Shown here piece after piece: positions 38,457 through 48,352 of a stretch of 64,000 nt of DNA. The number at the start of each line of letters is the position of its first letter. Position 1 is the stretch's first letter. The stretch is from Mycolicibacterium bacteremicum (GTDB lineage: Bacteria; Actinomycetota; Actinomycetes; Mycobacteriales; Mycobacteriaceae): NCBI RefSeq assembly GCF_002086115.1, contig NZ_MVHJ01000008.1, positions 176,268 to 240,267 on the forward strand. Direction: 5' to 3'. The position numbers and the translations under genes are program-made. Below the pieces are notes generated by a model that saw nothing but the letters and a program-made list of their open reading frames with translations, did not search any database and had not been told where the DNA came from.

Positions 38457-39092
38457 ATGACAGAGCGGTCAGGCGTGCCGGCGGAGTCCATGACGGTGTT
38501 CGCCTCGGCCGCGCGGTCTTTCGAGCAGCTGGTCGGATCGCTCGGCGCCGCGGACTGGGCCGGCCCCGGGCTGGGCGACTGGGATCTGCGGTCGCTGGTC
38601 GGGCACACCTCCCGCTCGCTGGTCACGGTGATCGACTACCTCGGCCAACCCGCCCCGACCGGGGAACTGGTCGACGCGGTGCAGTACTACCTCGCCGTGC
38701 GCGAATTCGGCGCCACCGCCGGTGCCGAGGCCGTCAATGAACGCGGCCGACAGGCCGGGCGCGATCTCGGCGAGGACCCGGCGGCGGCCGTCTCGGCGTT
38801 GGTGGACCGGGCGTTGGCCGATGTCGAGGCCGCCGGGGATCCGGCCATCGCGGTGATCGGCGGGATCGGCATCGTGTTGTCGGAGTACCTGCAGACCCGC
38901 ATCTTCGAGCTCGCCGTGCACGGTCTGGACATTGCCCGCGCCACCGGCACCGACTACGTTCCGCCCGCCGAGGTGCTCGAGGCGGCCGCGGCGCTGTCGG
39001 CCCGGATCGCGGTGCGGTCCGGCCAGGGCCCGCAACTGCTGCTGACGCTGACCGGCCGGGCGGCGCTGCCCACCGGGTACTCGGTGGTCTGA
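38457..39092 (+). CDS. maleylpyruvate-isomerase-family (DinB-like, mycothiol-dependent) protein
   Basis: 211 residues from the ATG at 38457. The early WDLRSLVGHTSRSLVTVIDYL carries the metal-binding His of the DinB-like four-helix bundle, and LQTRIFELAVHGLDIARATG near 143-162 supplies a second His. Members use mycothiol as thiol cofactor for isomerase or S-transferase reactions. The true substrate is unknown. GAGAAT 8 bp before the ATG could be the -10 of a leaderless transcript. Confidence 0.82.
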   Translation: MTERSGVPAESMTVFASAARSFEQLVGSLGAADWAGPGLGDWDLRSLVGHTSRSLVTVIDYLGQPAPTGELVDAVQYYLAVREFGATAGAEAVNERGRQAGRDLGEDPAAAVSALVDRALADVEAAGDPAIAVIGGIGIVLSEYLQTRIFELAVHGLDIARATGTDYVPPAEVLEAAAALSARIAVRSGQGPQLLLTLTGRAALPTGYSVV

Positions 39093-39192
39093 CAGCGGTC
39101 GTCTGCCGGCGGCGGGCCGCGCGATGAGAACCGGGCGGTGTACCGGTCTATAGGAGCGTCAGCTTTCGTCCGGACCCCACCAAGGAGAACCC

Positions 39193-39645
39193 ATGGCCAT
39201 CGAAGTCACCCCCGCCGTCCTGCCGCACCTCGTCGTCGACGACGGTGCCGCCGCCATCGACTTCTATGTCAAGGCGTTCGGCGCCACCGAACTCGGCCGC
39301 ATGCCCGGCCCGGACGGGCGGCTGGTGCACGCCGCCGTGCAGATCAACGGGTCGACCGTGATGCTCGCCGATGACTATCCCGAATACTGCGACGGGCAGT
39401 CCGAGACCCCGAAGGGGCTCGGCGGCACCCCGGTCACCATTCACCTCGTCGTCACCGACGCCGACACCGCCTTCGCCAAGGCCGTCGACGCCGGGGCCGA
39501 GGTGGTGATGCCGCTCGATGACATGTTCTGGGGCGACCGCTACGGCGTCGTACGGGACCCGTTCGGGCACAAGTGGTCCATGGGACAGCCGGTGCGCGAG
39601 GTCAGCGACGCCGAACTCCAGCAGGCTATGCAGGAATTCCCGTGA
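39193..39645 (+). CDS. PhnB/VOC-family protein (Rv0887c-type)
   Basis: 150 residues, a VOC fold of the PhnB-like branch. LPHLVVDDGAAAIDFYVKAFG lies near 10-30, a central metal-free strand set follows, and the closing WGDRYGVVRDPFGHKW is near 114-129. AAGGAG 6 bp before the ATG is a clear ribosome site, and TATAGG at 39149-39154 is a possible -10. Corresponds to Rv0887c. The last 20 bp overlap the convergent glycosidase gene. No function known. Confidence 0.88.
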   Translation: MAIEVTPAVLPHLVVDDGAAAIDFYVKAFGATELGRMPGPDGRLVHAAVQINGSTVMLADDYPEYCDGQSETPKGLGGTPVTIHLVVTDADTAFAKAVDAGAEVVMPLDDMFWGDRYGVVRDPFGHKWSMGQPVREVSDAELQQAMQEFP

Positions 39646-42229
39646 CGCCGGGCAGGTAGCGCCCCAACAGGCCCGCCGGCAGCGCATTGGCGTCGGTGAT
39701 CTGGCTGATCGCCGAGATGCTGGCGGGCTTGGGGGTGCGCTCCAGTTCCGGGGTACTCGGGTCGGAGCCGTAGAGCCCGAACTGCAGGTGGTATCCGTCG
39801 GCCCATTCCAGGTTGTCGACGAACGACCAGTAGGTGTAGCCGCGGATATCGGTGCCGTGCGCCACCATGTCCTGCACGACGGAGATGTGGTTGACGATGT
39901 AGCCCGGGCGTTTGGTGTCATCGTCGTCGGCGACACCGTTCTCGGTGATCCACAACGGCTTTCCGTAGGAAGCCGCGACCTCCAGCACCTCCCGAAAGCC
40001 ACCTGGGTCGATCGGCTGGTTGAAATCGCTGCAGGTCTGCTCGGAGGCCTGGCACCGGAACGGGATGCCCTGCAGGAAGTGGAACCCGGGCACCGGGGCG
40101 AATCCGAAGCCGCCCATCGGCTGGGACCCGTAGTACTGCACGCCCATGAAGTCGACCTTGTCGGCGAATCCGGGGCGCAGCTCGTCGGCGGTCTTCTTGC
40201 CGTCGAAGTCCAGATCCAGCCAGCCGTCGATCACGGCGTTGGGGAACCACTCGTTGAACACCCGGTTCCAGGCGTCCGCCGCGGCGACGTCCTGCGGGTT
40301 CACCGGGTTGGCCGGTCGGGCCGGGACCATGTTGTTGGCGAACCCGACGAAGGCATCGGCGTCGTATCGGTGAATGGCGTCGTAGGCCGCGACGTGCCCC
40401 TTGGCCTCGTTGACCAGGAACCGGACCGCCAGATCGGGCCGCAGCACCCCGGGCGGCCAGCTCGGCACCAGGCCCGGGATGGACAGGAACTCGGTCATGA
40501 TCGGCGGGACGGGTTCGTTGAGGGTCACCCAGTTGTCCACCTGGTCGCCGTAGGTCCAGGCCAGATAGGCGGCGTACTTCTCGAATTCCACCGGGGTCTC
40601 GGCCGACAGCCAGCCGGCCCGTTGCACGGGTAGCCCGAGCTGGATGAGCGGACGGGCCGTCACCGGATCGTGGATCCACAGCGGCAGCGTGAAATGGTTC
40701 ACGGTCACCAGCGGCTCCAGGCCGTGCGCCCGCAGGGAATCGAAGACGGCGCGGTAGTGCGCCACCTCATCCTGATCTGCCAACGCGTGCAGCGCCTGCA
40801 GGTCGGCGAGGCTGACACCGCCACCTTCGTCGGTGATGTCGATGGCCGCCGTCGAGTTCGGGAAGATCCGGCTCCACTCGATGGACATCCGGAAGGTGTT
40901 CATGCCCAGCTCGTTTCGGGCCAGCTCGGCATCGGAGTCGTAGGACACGTAGGTGCCCGGCCCGTTCTCCGGGACACCGTTGGTCAGGCCGAGGGCCTGA
41001 TTGATGGGATGGTGCACCCACTTGTACCAGTCGGAGTTGGGGTCCACCGGCGAGCCGGGGCCACCCTCGGCCTGGAAGCCGGCATGGGCGACGCCCCAAT
41101 GGAAGTCGTCCGGGAAGGTCAGGTCGACGCCCTCGACCGGGTCGACCGTGACGGTGATGGTCGTGGCCTTGGCGTGTCCGCCGCCCGGGTTGAGCAGATG
41201 ACCGATGATCGGGACGTGCTGCAGGAAGCCGAGCGGGCCGTGCCAGTGCACACCGGCGCGTTCGTCGGAGACGACGACGGTGAAGGAGTCGGTGCCGCCG
41301 GTCGCGGCCATCGCATTCATCGGCCGGTAGACGAAATTGCCGGTGTCCTGGTCGATCACGACGGTGCCACCGTTGGCCGGGCGGCCGATCACGGTGTAGG
41401 TCAGCGGGTCACCGTCGGGATCGGTGGCGCCCACGTTGCCGGTGACGAGGCCGGTGCTGGTCTGGGTGGTCTGACCCGAGTAGTCGATGCGCGGGCCGCC
41501 ATTGAAGAACTCGCGGCGCACGAAGGCCAGCACCGCCCACAGTGACGGCGGGCCGGTCGGCCCCGCGGGCAACCCCGCGGCGAATGGGCTGAGCACGGCA
41601 CCGACGACACTGCGCACCAGATTTGCGACGTACCGCACCGTGGTCGCCGGGTTGGGCAGGGTCGAGGTCCACCTGGCCTTGGGCGCCACCGCGGTCGGGG
41701 TCGCGACGCCGGGTACGGCGGCCGCGGCGACCACTCCGGCTTCCGCGCCGTCCATACCGGTGGCCGGCGCGGGTTCGGGTGCGGTTGCGGTCGGGGCGGA
41801 TGTGCGGGCGGCGGCGCGGGCCGGAGCCTGGGCGCGACGGGCCTCGGCCACCCGGGCGACGCTGCGCGGAGCGATCCGGGCGCTCCGGCGCTCGGGTGTG
41901 CTCAGCAGCGGGGACGCCGCGTCGGTGGCGGTGTCGTCGGTGTCCTCGGCAGCGGTGTCGTCGGGCGATTCGGCCGAGACCCCTGTCCCCTCTGCGCTTT
42001 CCGTGCTTTCCGAAGCGTCGGTGTCGGAAGACTCGGTGTCGGAAGACTCGCTGCCGGAAGTGCCGTCAGGCGTCCGCGTTGCGCCGGACTCCCCCGGATC
42101 CGCAGCGCCCTGGGATCCCCGGCTGTCCGCGGCAGGCGTATCCGCCCACGCGATGCCCGGTGACCCGGCTCCCGCAGCCGTCCAGATGCCGACCACCAAC
42201 GCCACGCCTGCCACCCGACCACAACGCAT
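39626..42229 (-). CDS. secreted multidomain glycoside hydrolase family 1 (beta-glucosidase-like)
   Basis: 867 residues. A signal peptide ends after AWA at residue 29. Residues 30-190 are low-complexity Ser/Thr/Asp/Ala-rich. A stretch near 255-370 resembles a cadherin or VCBS-like bacterial Ig domain (GNVGATDPDGDPLTYTV). The GH1 barrel spans about 385-865, with acid/base E572 in TLNEP and nucleophile E763 in ITENG, both intact. Mycobacterial secreted GH1 enzymes are unusual; most GH1 proteins are cytoplasmic and about 450 residues. Substrate is probably a beta-glucoside or a surface glycolipid. M. tuberculosis has no counterpart at this locus. Confidence 0.88.
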   Translation of the reverse strand: MRCGRVAGVALVVGIWTAAGAGSPGIAWADTPAADSRGSQGAADPGESGATRTPDGTSGSESSDTESSDTDASESTESAEGTGVSAESPDDTAAEDTDDTATDAASPLLSTPERRSARIAPRSVARVAEARRAQAPARAAARTSAPTATAPEPAPATGMDGAEAGVVAAAAVPGVATPTAVAPKARWTSTLPNPATTVRYVANLVRSVVGAVLSPFAAGLPAGPTGPPSLWAVLAFVRREFFNGGPRIDYSGQTTQTSTGLVTGNVGATDPDGDPLTYTVIGRPANGGTVVIDQDTGNFVYRPMNAMAATGGTDSFTVVVSDERAGVHWHGPLGFLQHVPIIGHLLNPGGGHAKATTITVTVDPVEGVDLTFPDDFHWGVAHAGFQAEGGPGSPVDPNSDWYKWVHHPINQALGLTNGVPENGPGTYVSYDSDAELARNELGMNTFRMSIEWSRIFPNSTAAIDITDEGGGVSLADLQALHALADQDEVAHYRAVFDSLRAHGLEPLVTVNHFTLPLWIHDPVTARPLIQLGLPVQRAGWLSAETPVEFEKYAAYLAWTYGDQVDNWVTLNEPVPPIMTEFLSIPGLVPSWPPGVLRPDLAVRFLVNEAKGHVAAYDAIHRYDADAFVGFANNMVPARPANPVNPQDVAAADAWNRVFNEWFPNAVIDGWLDLDFDGKKTADELRPGFADKVDFMGVQYYGSQPMGGFGFAPVPGFHFLQGIPFRCQASEQTCSDFNQPIDPGGFREVLEVAASYGKPLWITENGVADDDDTKRPGYIVNHISVVQDMVAHGTDIRGYTYWSFVDNLEWADGYHLQFGLYGSDPSTPELERTPKPASISAISQITDANALPAGLLGRYLPGVTGIPA

Positions 42230-42279
42230 GCATTGTCGTATACACGCTCGGTCGGGTCGGCGACCCTATTTCGCGGGTC

Positions 42280-43929
42280 TCAGTGCCGCAGACCCGCGAG
42301 CAGACGACGGCCCAGGGAGGGTCGCGGCGCCGTCGCCGCGGCGGCCAGCATGTCGGCCACCTCGGTGAACTTGTCGCGCGGTCGCAAACCGCCCCCGCGG
42401 GCGATCTCCGCCGCATCGATGGCACGCCAGCCCGCGGCGTCAACAACCGCGGGCTGGCGGCCTCGGACCAGCTTGTCCAGCGCCGCCGGCCTGTGTTCCG
42501 GGTCGCCGAGCTGTCCTCGGTTGTAGTCCTGCACAAGATGGCGCACGGTTTCGGCCGCGCACGACTTGTTCGTTCCGATGAAGCCGGTGGGGCCGCGCTT
42601 GATCCAGCCGGCCACATAGGCGCCCGGCGCGCCGGTCACGCGGCCGCCGTCGTTGGGCACCACGGCCGCGGTCTCGTCGAACGGCAGCTCCGCGATCGCC
42701 TTGCCGCGGTAGCCGATGGAGGTCAGTACCATGCCCGCGTCCAGCACGGTGGCGCCGGTCCCGCCGAACTCGATACCGGTGACGCGTTCGCCGCCGAGCA
42801 CGCGCTGTGGTGTCACGTTGTAGGCCAACCGGATCCGCGGCCGGGTGATCGGCGCTGCGGCGTCACCCAGCTTGGCCAGGATCTCCAGTTTGTTGCGGGT
42901 CAGCGCATCAGTGACGGTCGCCAGGTCGGCGACCACCTGCTGGTGGTCGGCCGCATCGAGAACCACATCGCAGGCCGCGGTCAGACCGATCAGCTCCGGG
43001 AGGGTGAAGGCCGAGAACTGCGGCCCGCGTCGGGCGGCGATGACGACTTCCTGCACGTTGGAGGCACGCAACGCATCCAGCGCATGGTCGGCGATATCGG
43101 TGCGCGCCAAATGATCCGGATCGGAGGTCAGGATGCGCGCCACGTCCAGGGCGACATTGCCGTTGCCGACGATGACCACGCGTTCGTGGCTGAGGTCGAC
43201 AGTCAGATCGGTGAAGTCGGGATGGCCGTTGAACCACGCCACCACCTCGGTGGCGGTACCGGTTCCCGGTAGGTTCATCCCCTCGATGTCGAGGCGACGA
43301 TCGTTGGGCGCACCGACGGCGTAGAGCACCGCGTGGTGGTGTTCCAACAGGTCGGCATGCGAAATATGACTGCCCACCTCGACATTGAGGTACAGCGTGA
43401 GGCCGTCCTGCTCGACCATCCGATCGAAGAGCTTGGTGACCCGCTTGGTGCTCTGGTGATCGGGCGCGACGCCGGCCCTGACCAGGCCGTAGGGCGTCGG
43501 CAGCTTCTCGAACATGTTCACCCGGACCCCTCGCTGGGTGAGCAGTTCGTCGGCTGCGTACATGGCCGCCGGCCCGGAACCGACGATCGCGACCGTCAGC
43601 GGAGTCTTGCGCGGTTCGATCCGCGGCGCCTCCAGCACCGGCGCCAACTTCGACGTCGGCGGGATCCTGCCCTCACGCTTGGGATAGAACGCCGCGTTGA
43701 GTTCGATGAACGGCAACTGATTGTCGGTCAGCTTGCTGTCCGGCGAGATCGCCCCGACCGGACAGGCCGACACACAGGCGCCGCAGTCCACGCAGGCAAG
43801 CGGATCGATGTAGAGCATCTCCGCGGTCGCGAAGCCCGGCTCATCCGGTGAGGGATGGATGCAGTTGACCGGACACGCATAGACACAGGACCCGTCGCTG
43901 CAACACGACTGGGTGACGACGTGAGGCAT
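42280..43929 (-). CDS. fprB: ferredoxin/ferredoxin-NADP reductase FprB
   Basis: 549 residues. The N-terminal ferredoxin module has Cys9, Cys15, Cys19, Cys23 and the second cluster CVDCGACVSACP (Cys46/49/52/56), so a 7Fe/8Fe-type domain. The adrenodoxin-reductase-like part has the FAD motif VAIVGSGPAAMYAAD near 113 and the NADP motif VIVGNGNVALDVAR near 250. It transfers electrons from NADPH to ferredoxins that serve P450s and other oxygenases. It lies 20 bp after the AurF-like diiron gene, a natural partner, and 50 bp before the GH1 gene. Confidence 0.94.
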   Translation of the reverse strand: MPHVVTQSCCSDGSCVYACPVNCIHPSPDEPGFATAEMLYIDPLACVDCGACVSACPVGAISPDSKLTDNQLPFIELNAAFYPKREGRIPPTSKLAPVLEAPRIEPRKTPLTVAIVGSGPAAMYAADELLTQRGVRVNMFEKLPTPYGLVRAGVAPDHQSTKRVTKLFDRMVEQDGLTLYLNVEVGSHISHADLLEHHHAVLYAVGAPNDRRLDIEGMNLPGTGTATEVVAWFNGHPDFTDLTVDLSHERVVIVGNGNVALDVARILTSDPDHLARTDIADHALDALRASNVQEVVIAARRGPQFSAFTLPELIGLTAACDVVLDAADHQQVVADLATVTDALTRNKLEILAKLGDAAAPITRPRIRLAYNVTPQRVLGGERVTGIEFGGTGATVLDAGMVLTSIGYRGKAIAELPFDETAAVVPNDGGRVTGAPGAYVAGWIKRGPTGFIGTNKSCAAETVRHLVQDYNRGQLGDPEHRPAALDKLVRGRQPAVVDAAGWRAIDAAEIARGGGLRPRDKFTEVADMLAAAATAPRPSLGRRLLAGLRH

Positions 43930-43949
43930 CCTCTTCTACCGGCGCCGCG

Positions 43950-44981
43950 TCAGGAGGCGACCGCGACCAGGTGCTCGCGCGCGGGCTCGCTGCGGTAGCG
44001 GGCCGGCGGGCCGTCGATCTTGCAGATCTTCCACACCAGTTTCGCGATGGGGTTCATCAGACCGGTGTCGTGGCACAGCATGCGCACGTCAGAGAACATG
44101 TTGCGCAAGAACATCCGCGATTCGGGGGCGGAGAAGAAGATCTCCTTGCGCACCGAACGCGGGATGTCGAATTCCTTCCAGAACTCGCGCGGCGGCACCA
44201 CGATGGCCGAACACAGGATGCGCATGGTCAGCGGCACGAAGATCGACAGCATCCAGCGCTGCTTGCGGCGCAGGGCGGGGACCCGCTTGTGCAGGTACTG
44301 GTGGGCGAACGAGATGTGCCGGGCTTCCTCGGCCACATGGATCGCCATGACGCGCTCCATGATCGGATGTAGGGCCTTGCCCTCTCGCAGCACGTTCTTC
44401 TGGGTGTGGTCGATGGGCTCCTCGCCGGCGAGCACGCCGAAGAAAAACGGGATGGGGAACGGTCCGGCGGCCAGCGGGATCAGCGGCTGCAGCCACTTGA
44501 GCAGCTTGGGCATGCCCGGAACGTCCACGCCCATCCGGTTGACCATCTCCTGGAACATCAGGGTGTGGTTGCACTCCTCGACCGACTCGTGCAGGCAGTA
44601 GCGGTACTCCGGCGAGCCGTTGGGCACCCAGAACGAGTACTCCATCAGGCCGCGGATGAGGATGTTCTCGAAGTGCAGGCCGACCTTGGCGACGTTGGCC
44701 TGGCGCCACATGCCGATCTCGATCTGCCGGTCGACGGGCTGGGCCTGGTACCACGGGTGGCCACCGATCGGGTCGGTCGCCGGCAGGATCCACCGCTCGT
44801 CGTTGGGGATCACCGCGAACTCCGGCGAGTCCCACTCGATATCGTTGAACGGGTTGAAGCTGCGCCGCACCGATCCCTCGGACAGCGTCTCCAGCATCTC
44901 GACGTACTCGGTGTCGTCCCGGACGTCCATGTTCTTGCGCCAACGCTGAATGACGCGAGTCCTGGCTTCCTTGACCGCCAT
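43950..44981 (-). CDS. AurF-like diiron oxygenase (Rv0885-type)
   Basis: 343 residues from the ATG at 44981, with a strong AAGGAGG 7 bp upstream; longer in-frame extension is not supported. The diiron helices are visible: HFENILIRGLMEY near 101-113, SVEECNHTLMFQEM near 133-146 and HVAEEARHISFAHQ near 213-226, giving the Glu/ExxH ligands of the p-aminobenzoate N-oxygenase (AurF) family. Corresponds to Rv0885. It probably takes electrons through the adjacent FprB. Substrate unknown. Confidence 0.88.
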   Translation of the reverse strand: MAVKEARTRVIQRWRKNMDVRDDTEYVEMLETLSEGSVRRSFNPFNDIEWDSPEFAVIPNDERWILPATDPIGGHPWYQAQPVDRQIEIGMWRQANVAKVGLHFENILIRGLMEYSFWVPNGSPEYRYCLHESVEECNHTLMFQEMVNRMGVDVPGMPKLLKWLQPLIPLAAGPFPIPFFFGVLAGEEPIDHTQKNVLREGKALHPIMERVMAIHVAEEARHISFAHQYLHKRVPALRRKQRWMLSIFVPLTMRILCSAIVVPPREFWKEFDIPRSVRKEIFFSAPESRMFLRNMFSDVRMLCHDTGLMNPIAKLVWKICKIDGPPARYRSEPAREHLVAVAS

Positions 44982-45103
44982 GTCGAGGCCTCCTTGCCCT
45001 GCCGTGGGGTTTACATTCGATCGCTCGATGTCTAAGGACAGTACCCGCGGTCCCAGTAAATAAACAGGGCCTTCGGCCAGCTGTGCGGTAGCCGCGTTAT
45101 CTG

Positions 45104-45126
45104 GGTCACATGTGACCGCCGTCACG
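45104..45126. promoter_or_regulatory. overlapping 14-bp palindrome and CRP-like site
   Basis: GGTCACATGTGACC (45104-45117) is a perfect palindrome. Overlapping it, TGTGA-N6-TCACG (45111-45126) matches the mycobacterial CRP (Rv3676) consensus GTGAN6TCAC. Both lie in the 225-bp gap between the divergent AurF-like and SPFH genes, about 80 bp before the latter. Regulation by CRP/Cmr is inferred. Confidence 0.5.
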
Positions 45127-45206
45127 TCAATCTGCGCCTCGCACGGCAAAATTGACACCGATCTGGCTAAGATTCGCCCGTCACTCTCAGGGGACGGGGA
45201 ACGCTC

Positions 45207-46202
45207 ATGAGTACAAAGAAACGGTTCGACATCACCGGCACGACACCGTCGACCGGTGGCAGGAAGAAAAAGTTCGTCCTGATCGGTGTCGCGACGGTCT
45301 TCGTGGTCATCGGCGCGATCATCCTGTCCTCCTGCGCCACCCAGATCGGACCGGGCCAGACCGCGGTCAAGGTCGACGACTACCTACTGGTTCCGGCCGA
45401 CCCCAAGGTCGACGGTTGCATCGAGCCGGAGACCTCGGCGTTCAACCCGCCGGGCGGATTCAAGGCCTATCGCTACCCGTCCCGGCAGATCAGCTGGGAT
45501 GCCACCGGCAGCCCCGACTCCGAGGCCGACCCGACGATCGTCGTCTCCAATGCGACCGCTCCCGCCGAACTCCGGGTGCCCGTCGTCATCACCTTCGACC
45601 TGACCAACGACTGCACCATGCTGATGGATTTCCACCGAGACTTCGGCACCAAATACCAAGGGTGGCTGGACAACGACGGTCTGGTCACCACCGGCTGGGT
45701 CAACCTGCTGCGCTACGTCATCGGCCAGCCCGCCGAGCAGGTGCTGATCAGCGTCGCGCAGAAGTACACCTGGCGCGAGATCTGGAATGACGAGAAGGTC
45801 CGCATCGAATTCCAGAATGCGCTGCGTGAGGCGCTGCCCGGGGCGTCCCGTGCGCGCACCGACGGGCGGGAGTTCTTCACCAACTTCCAGGTGACGGTGA
45901 TGAAGCCCGACCCCGTCGACGAGGGACTGAAGAACGCGATCATCGCCGAGCAGAAGGCCATCGCCGATGCCCGCGCCGCCGAGGCCAAGGGCGTGGCCGA
46001 CGCGAACGCCGCCCGGGCCAAGGCCGAGGCGGACCGCGCCGCGGCCCAGGCGCAGACCGAACTGGCCCGTCAGGTCGCGCTGCAGAAGCAGGCCGAGATC
46101 GCCGGCTACCCGAATGTCGAGGCGTACCTGCGGGCGCTGGCGATCGAGAACGGGCAGAACCCGTACCAGCCGACGTACGTGGTGCCGCAGGCTCAGGGCT
46201 GA
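45207..46202 (+). CDS. SPFH/band-7-like membrane-anchored protein, possibly a lipoprotein
   Basis: 331 residues. A basic cytoplasmic start (about 22 residues) leads into a hydrophobic segment 23-42 that ends in LSSC with Cys43, which fits a lipobox, although the n-region is long. The central part has the prohibitin-like beta fold (QIGPGQTAVKV onward). Residues 245-305 form an Ala/Glu/Lys coiled coil typical of SPFH proteins (AEAKGVADANAARAKAEADR). Proteins of this type oligomerise into membrane microdomain rings. It is not in the M. tuberculosis order and stands directly before serC, 24 bp away. Confidence 0.78.
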   Translation: MSTKKRFDITGTTPSTGGRKKKFVLIGVATVFVVIGAIILSSCATQIGPGQTAVKVDDYLLVPADPKVDGCIEPETSAFNPPGGFKAYRYPSRQISWDATGSPDSEADPTIVVSNATAPAELRVPVVITFDLTNDCTMLMDFHRDFGTKYQGWLDNDGLVTTGWVNLLRYVIGQPAEQVLISVAQKYTWREIWNDEKVRIEFQNALREALPGASRARTDGREFFTNFQVTVMKPDPVDEGLKNAIIAEQKAIADARAAEAKGVADANAARAKAEADRAAAQAQTELARQVALQKQAEIAGYPNVEAYLRALAIENGQNPYQPTYVVPQAQG

Positions 46203-47333
<1,131 letters not shown>

Positions 47334-47404
47334 GCCCGCCGGCCTCCAGCGTGTCTGCGCGGTAACGGACGGATAACAACGTAGGGTGCGCCAAGGAGGT
47401 CACT

Positions 47405-48337
47405 ATGCGGGAACTCAAGGTCGTCGGTCTGGATGTGGACGGCAAACGAATCATCTGCGAGGCCCCCGACTCCGGTGACAACTTCGCCATTCGCGTCGAC
47501 AATCGCCTGCGCGCCGCCGTACGCGGCGACAAGGCGGCCTCCAACCAAACCGAGATCGAGGTCGAGGTGAATCCAGGGCTGCGTCCCAAGGAGATCCAGT
47601 CCCGGATCCGTGCCGGCGCATCGGTCGAGCAGGTGGCCGCGATCGCCGGTGAGGACATCGACCGGATCCGCCGCTTCGCCAGCCCGGTGCTGCTGGAGCG
47701 TGCGCGTGCAGCCGAGCTGGCCACCGCCGCGCATCCGGTGCTGGCCGACGGCCCGTCGGTGCTGACCCTGCTGGAGACCGTGACCACCGCGATGATCAAG
47801 CGGGGCCTGGATCCGAATGCGACGAGCTGGGACGCCTGGCGCAACGAGGATGGTCGGTGGACCGTTCAGCTGGCCTGGAAGGCCGGCCGCTCGGATCTGC
47901 AGGCGCATTTCCGGTTCACCCCCGGATCGCATGGCGGCACCGTGGTGGCCTTCGATGACAGCGCCTCCGAGCTGATCGATCCCAACTTCGCACCGCGGCC
48001 GTTGCGTCCGGTGGCCGCCGTCGCGCAGCTGGACTTCGAGACGCCCGCCGCCGCGCCGGTTCCCGGACCGGTGACCCCGCCGGTTCCTGCTCCGGCCGCC
48101 GCCCAGCCTCCGGTTACCCAGCCGCCCGCCGCACAGCAGACGGTTGAGCCGACTCCCCCGCCGGCCGCGCAGCCCGAGCCCGTTGTGGCCCAGGATGAGC
48201 CGGCCGCTGCCCAGTCCGAGTCGGCGGCCGACGCCGAGCCCGCGGCGCCCAAGCCGCGTCGCGCCCGCAAGGCCAAGCCGTCGGTGCCCGCGTGGGAAGA
48301 CGTGCTGCTGGGCGTGCGCTCCGGCAGCCAGCGCTGA
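47405..48337 (+). CDS. sepH: cell-division protein SepH
   Basis: 310 residues. The N-terminal DUF3071 domain (MRELKVVGLDVDGKRIIC through about 180) includes a helix-turn-helix-like stretch near 60-80. The C-terminal 110 residues are Pro/Ala/Gln-rich, disordered and end in a basic patch (KPRRARKAKPS) and a short conserved helix (WEDVLLGV). SepH in Streptomyces and mycobacteria binds FtsZ and promotes filament assembly. AAGGAGG 6 bp before the ATG is a strong ribosome site. Corresponds to Rv0883c beside serC. Confidence 0.93.
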   Translation: MRELKVVGLDVDGKRIICEAPDSGDNFAIRVDNRLRAAVRGDKAASNQTEIEVEVNPGLRPKEIQSRIRAGASVEQVAAIAGEDIDRIRRFASPVLLERARAAELATAAHPVLADGPSVLTLLETVTTAMIKRGLDPNATSWDAWRNEDGRWTVQLAWKAGRSDLQAHFRFTPGSHGGTVVAFDDSASELIDPNFAPRPLRPVAAVAQLDFETPAAAPVPGPVTPPVPAPAAAQPPVTQPPAAQQTVEPTPPPAAQPEPVVAQDEPAAAQSESAADAEPAAPKPRRARKAKPSVPAWEDVLLGVRSGSQR

Positions 48338-48352
48338 CCTGCACTCACATCC

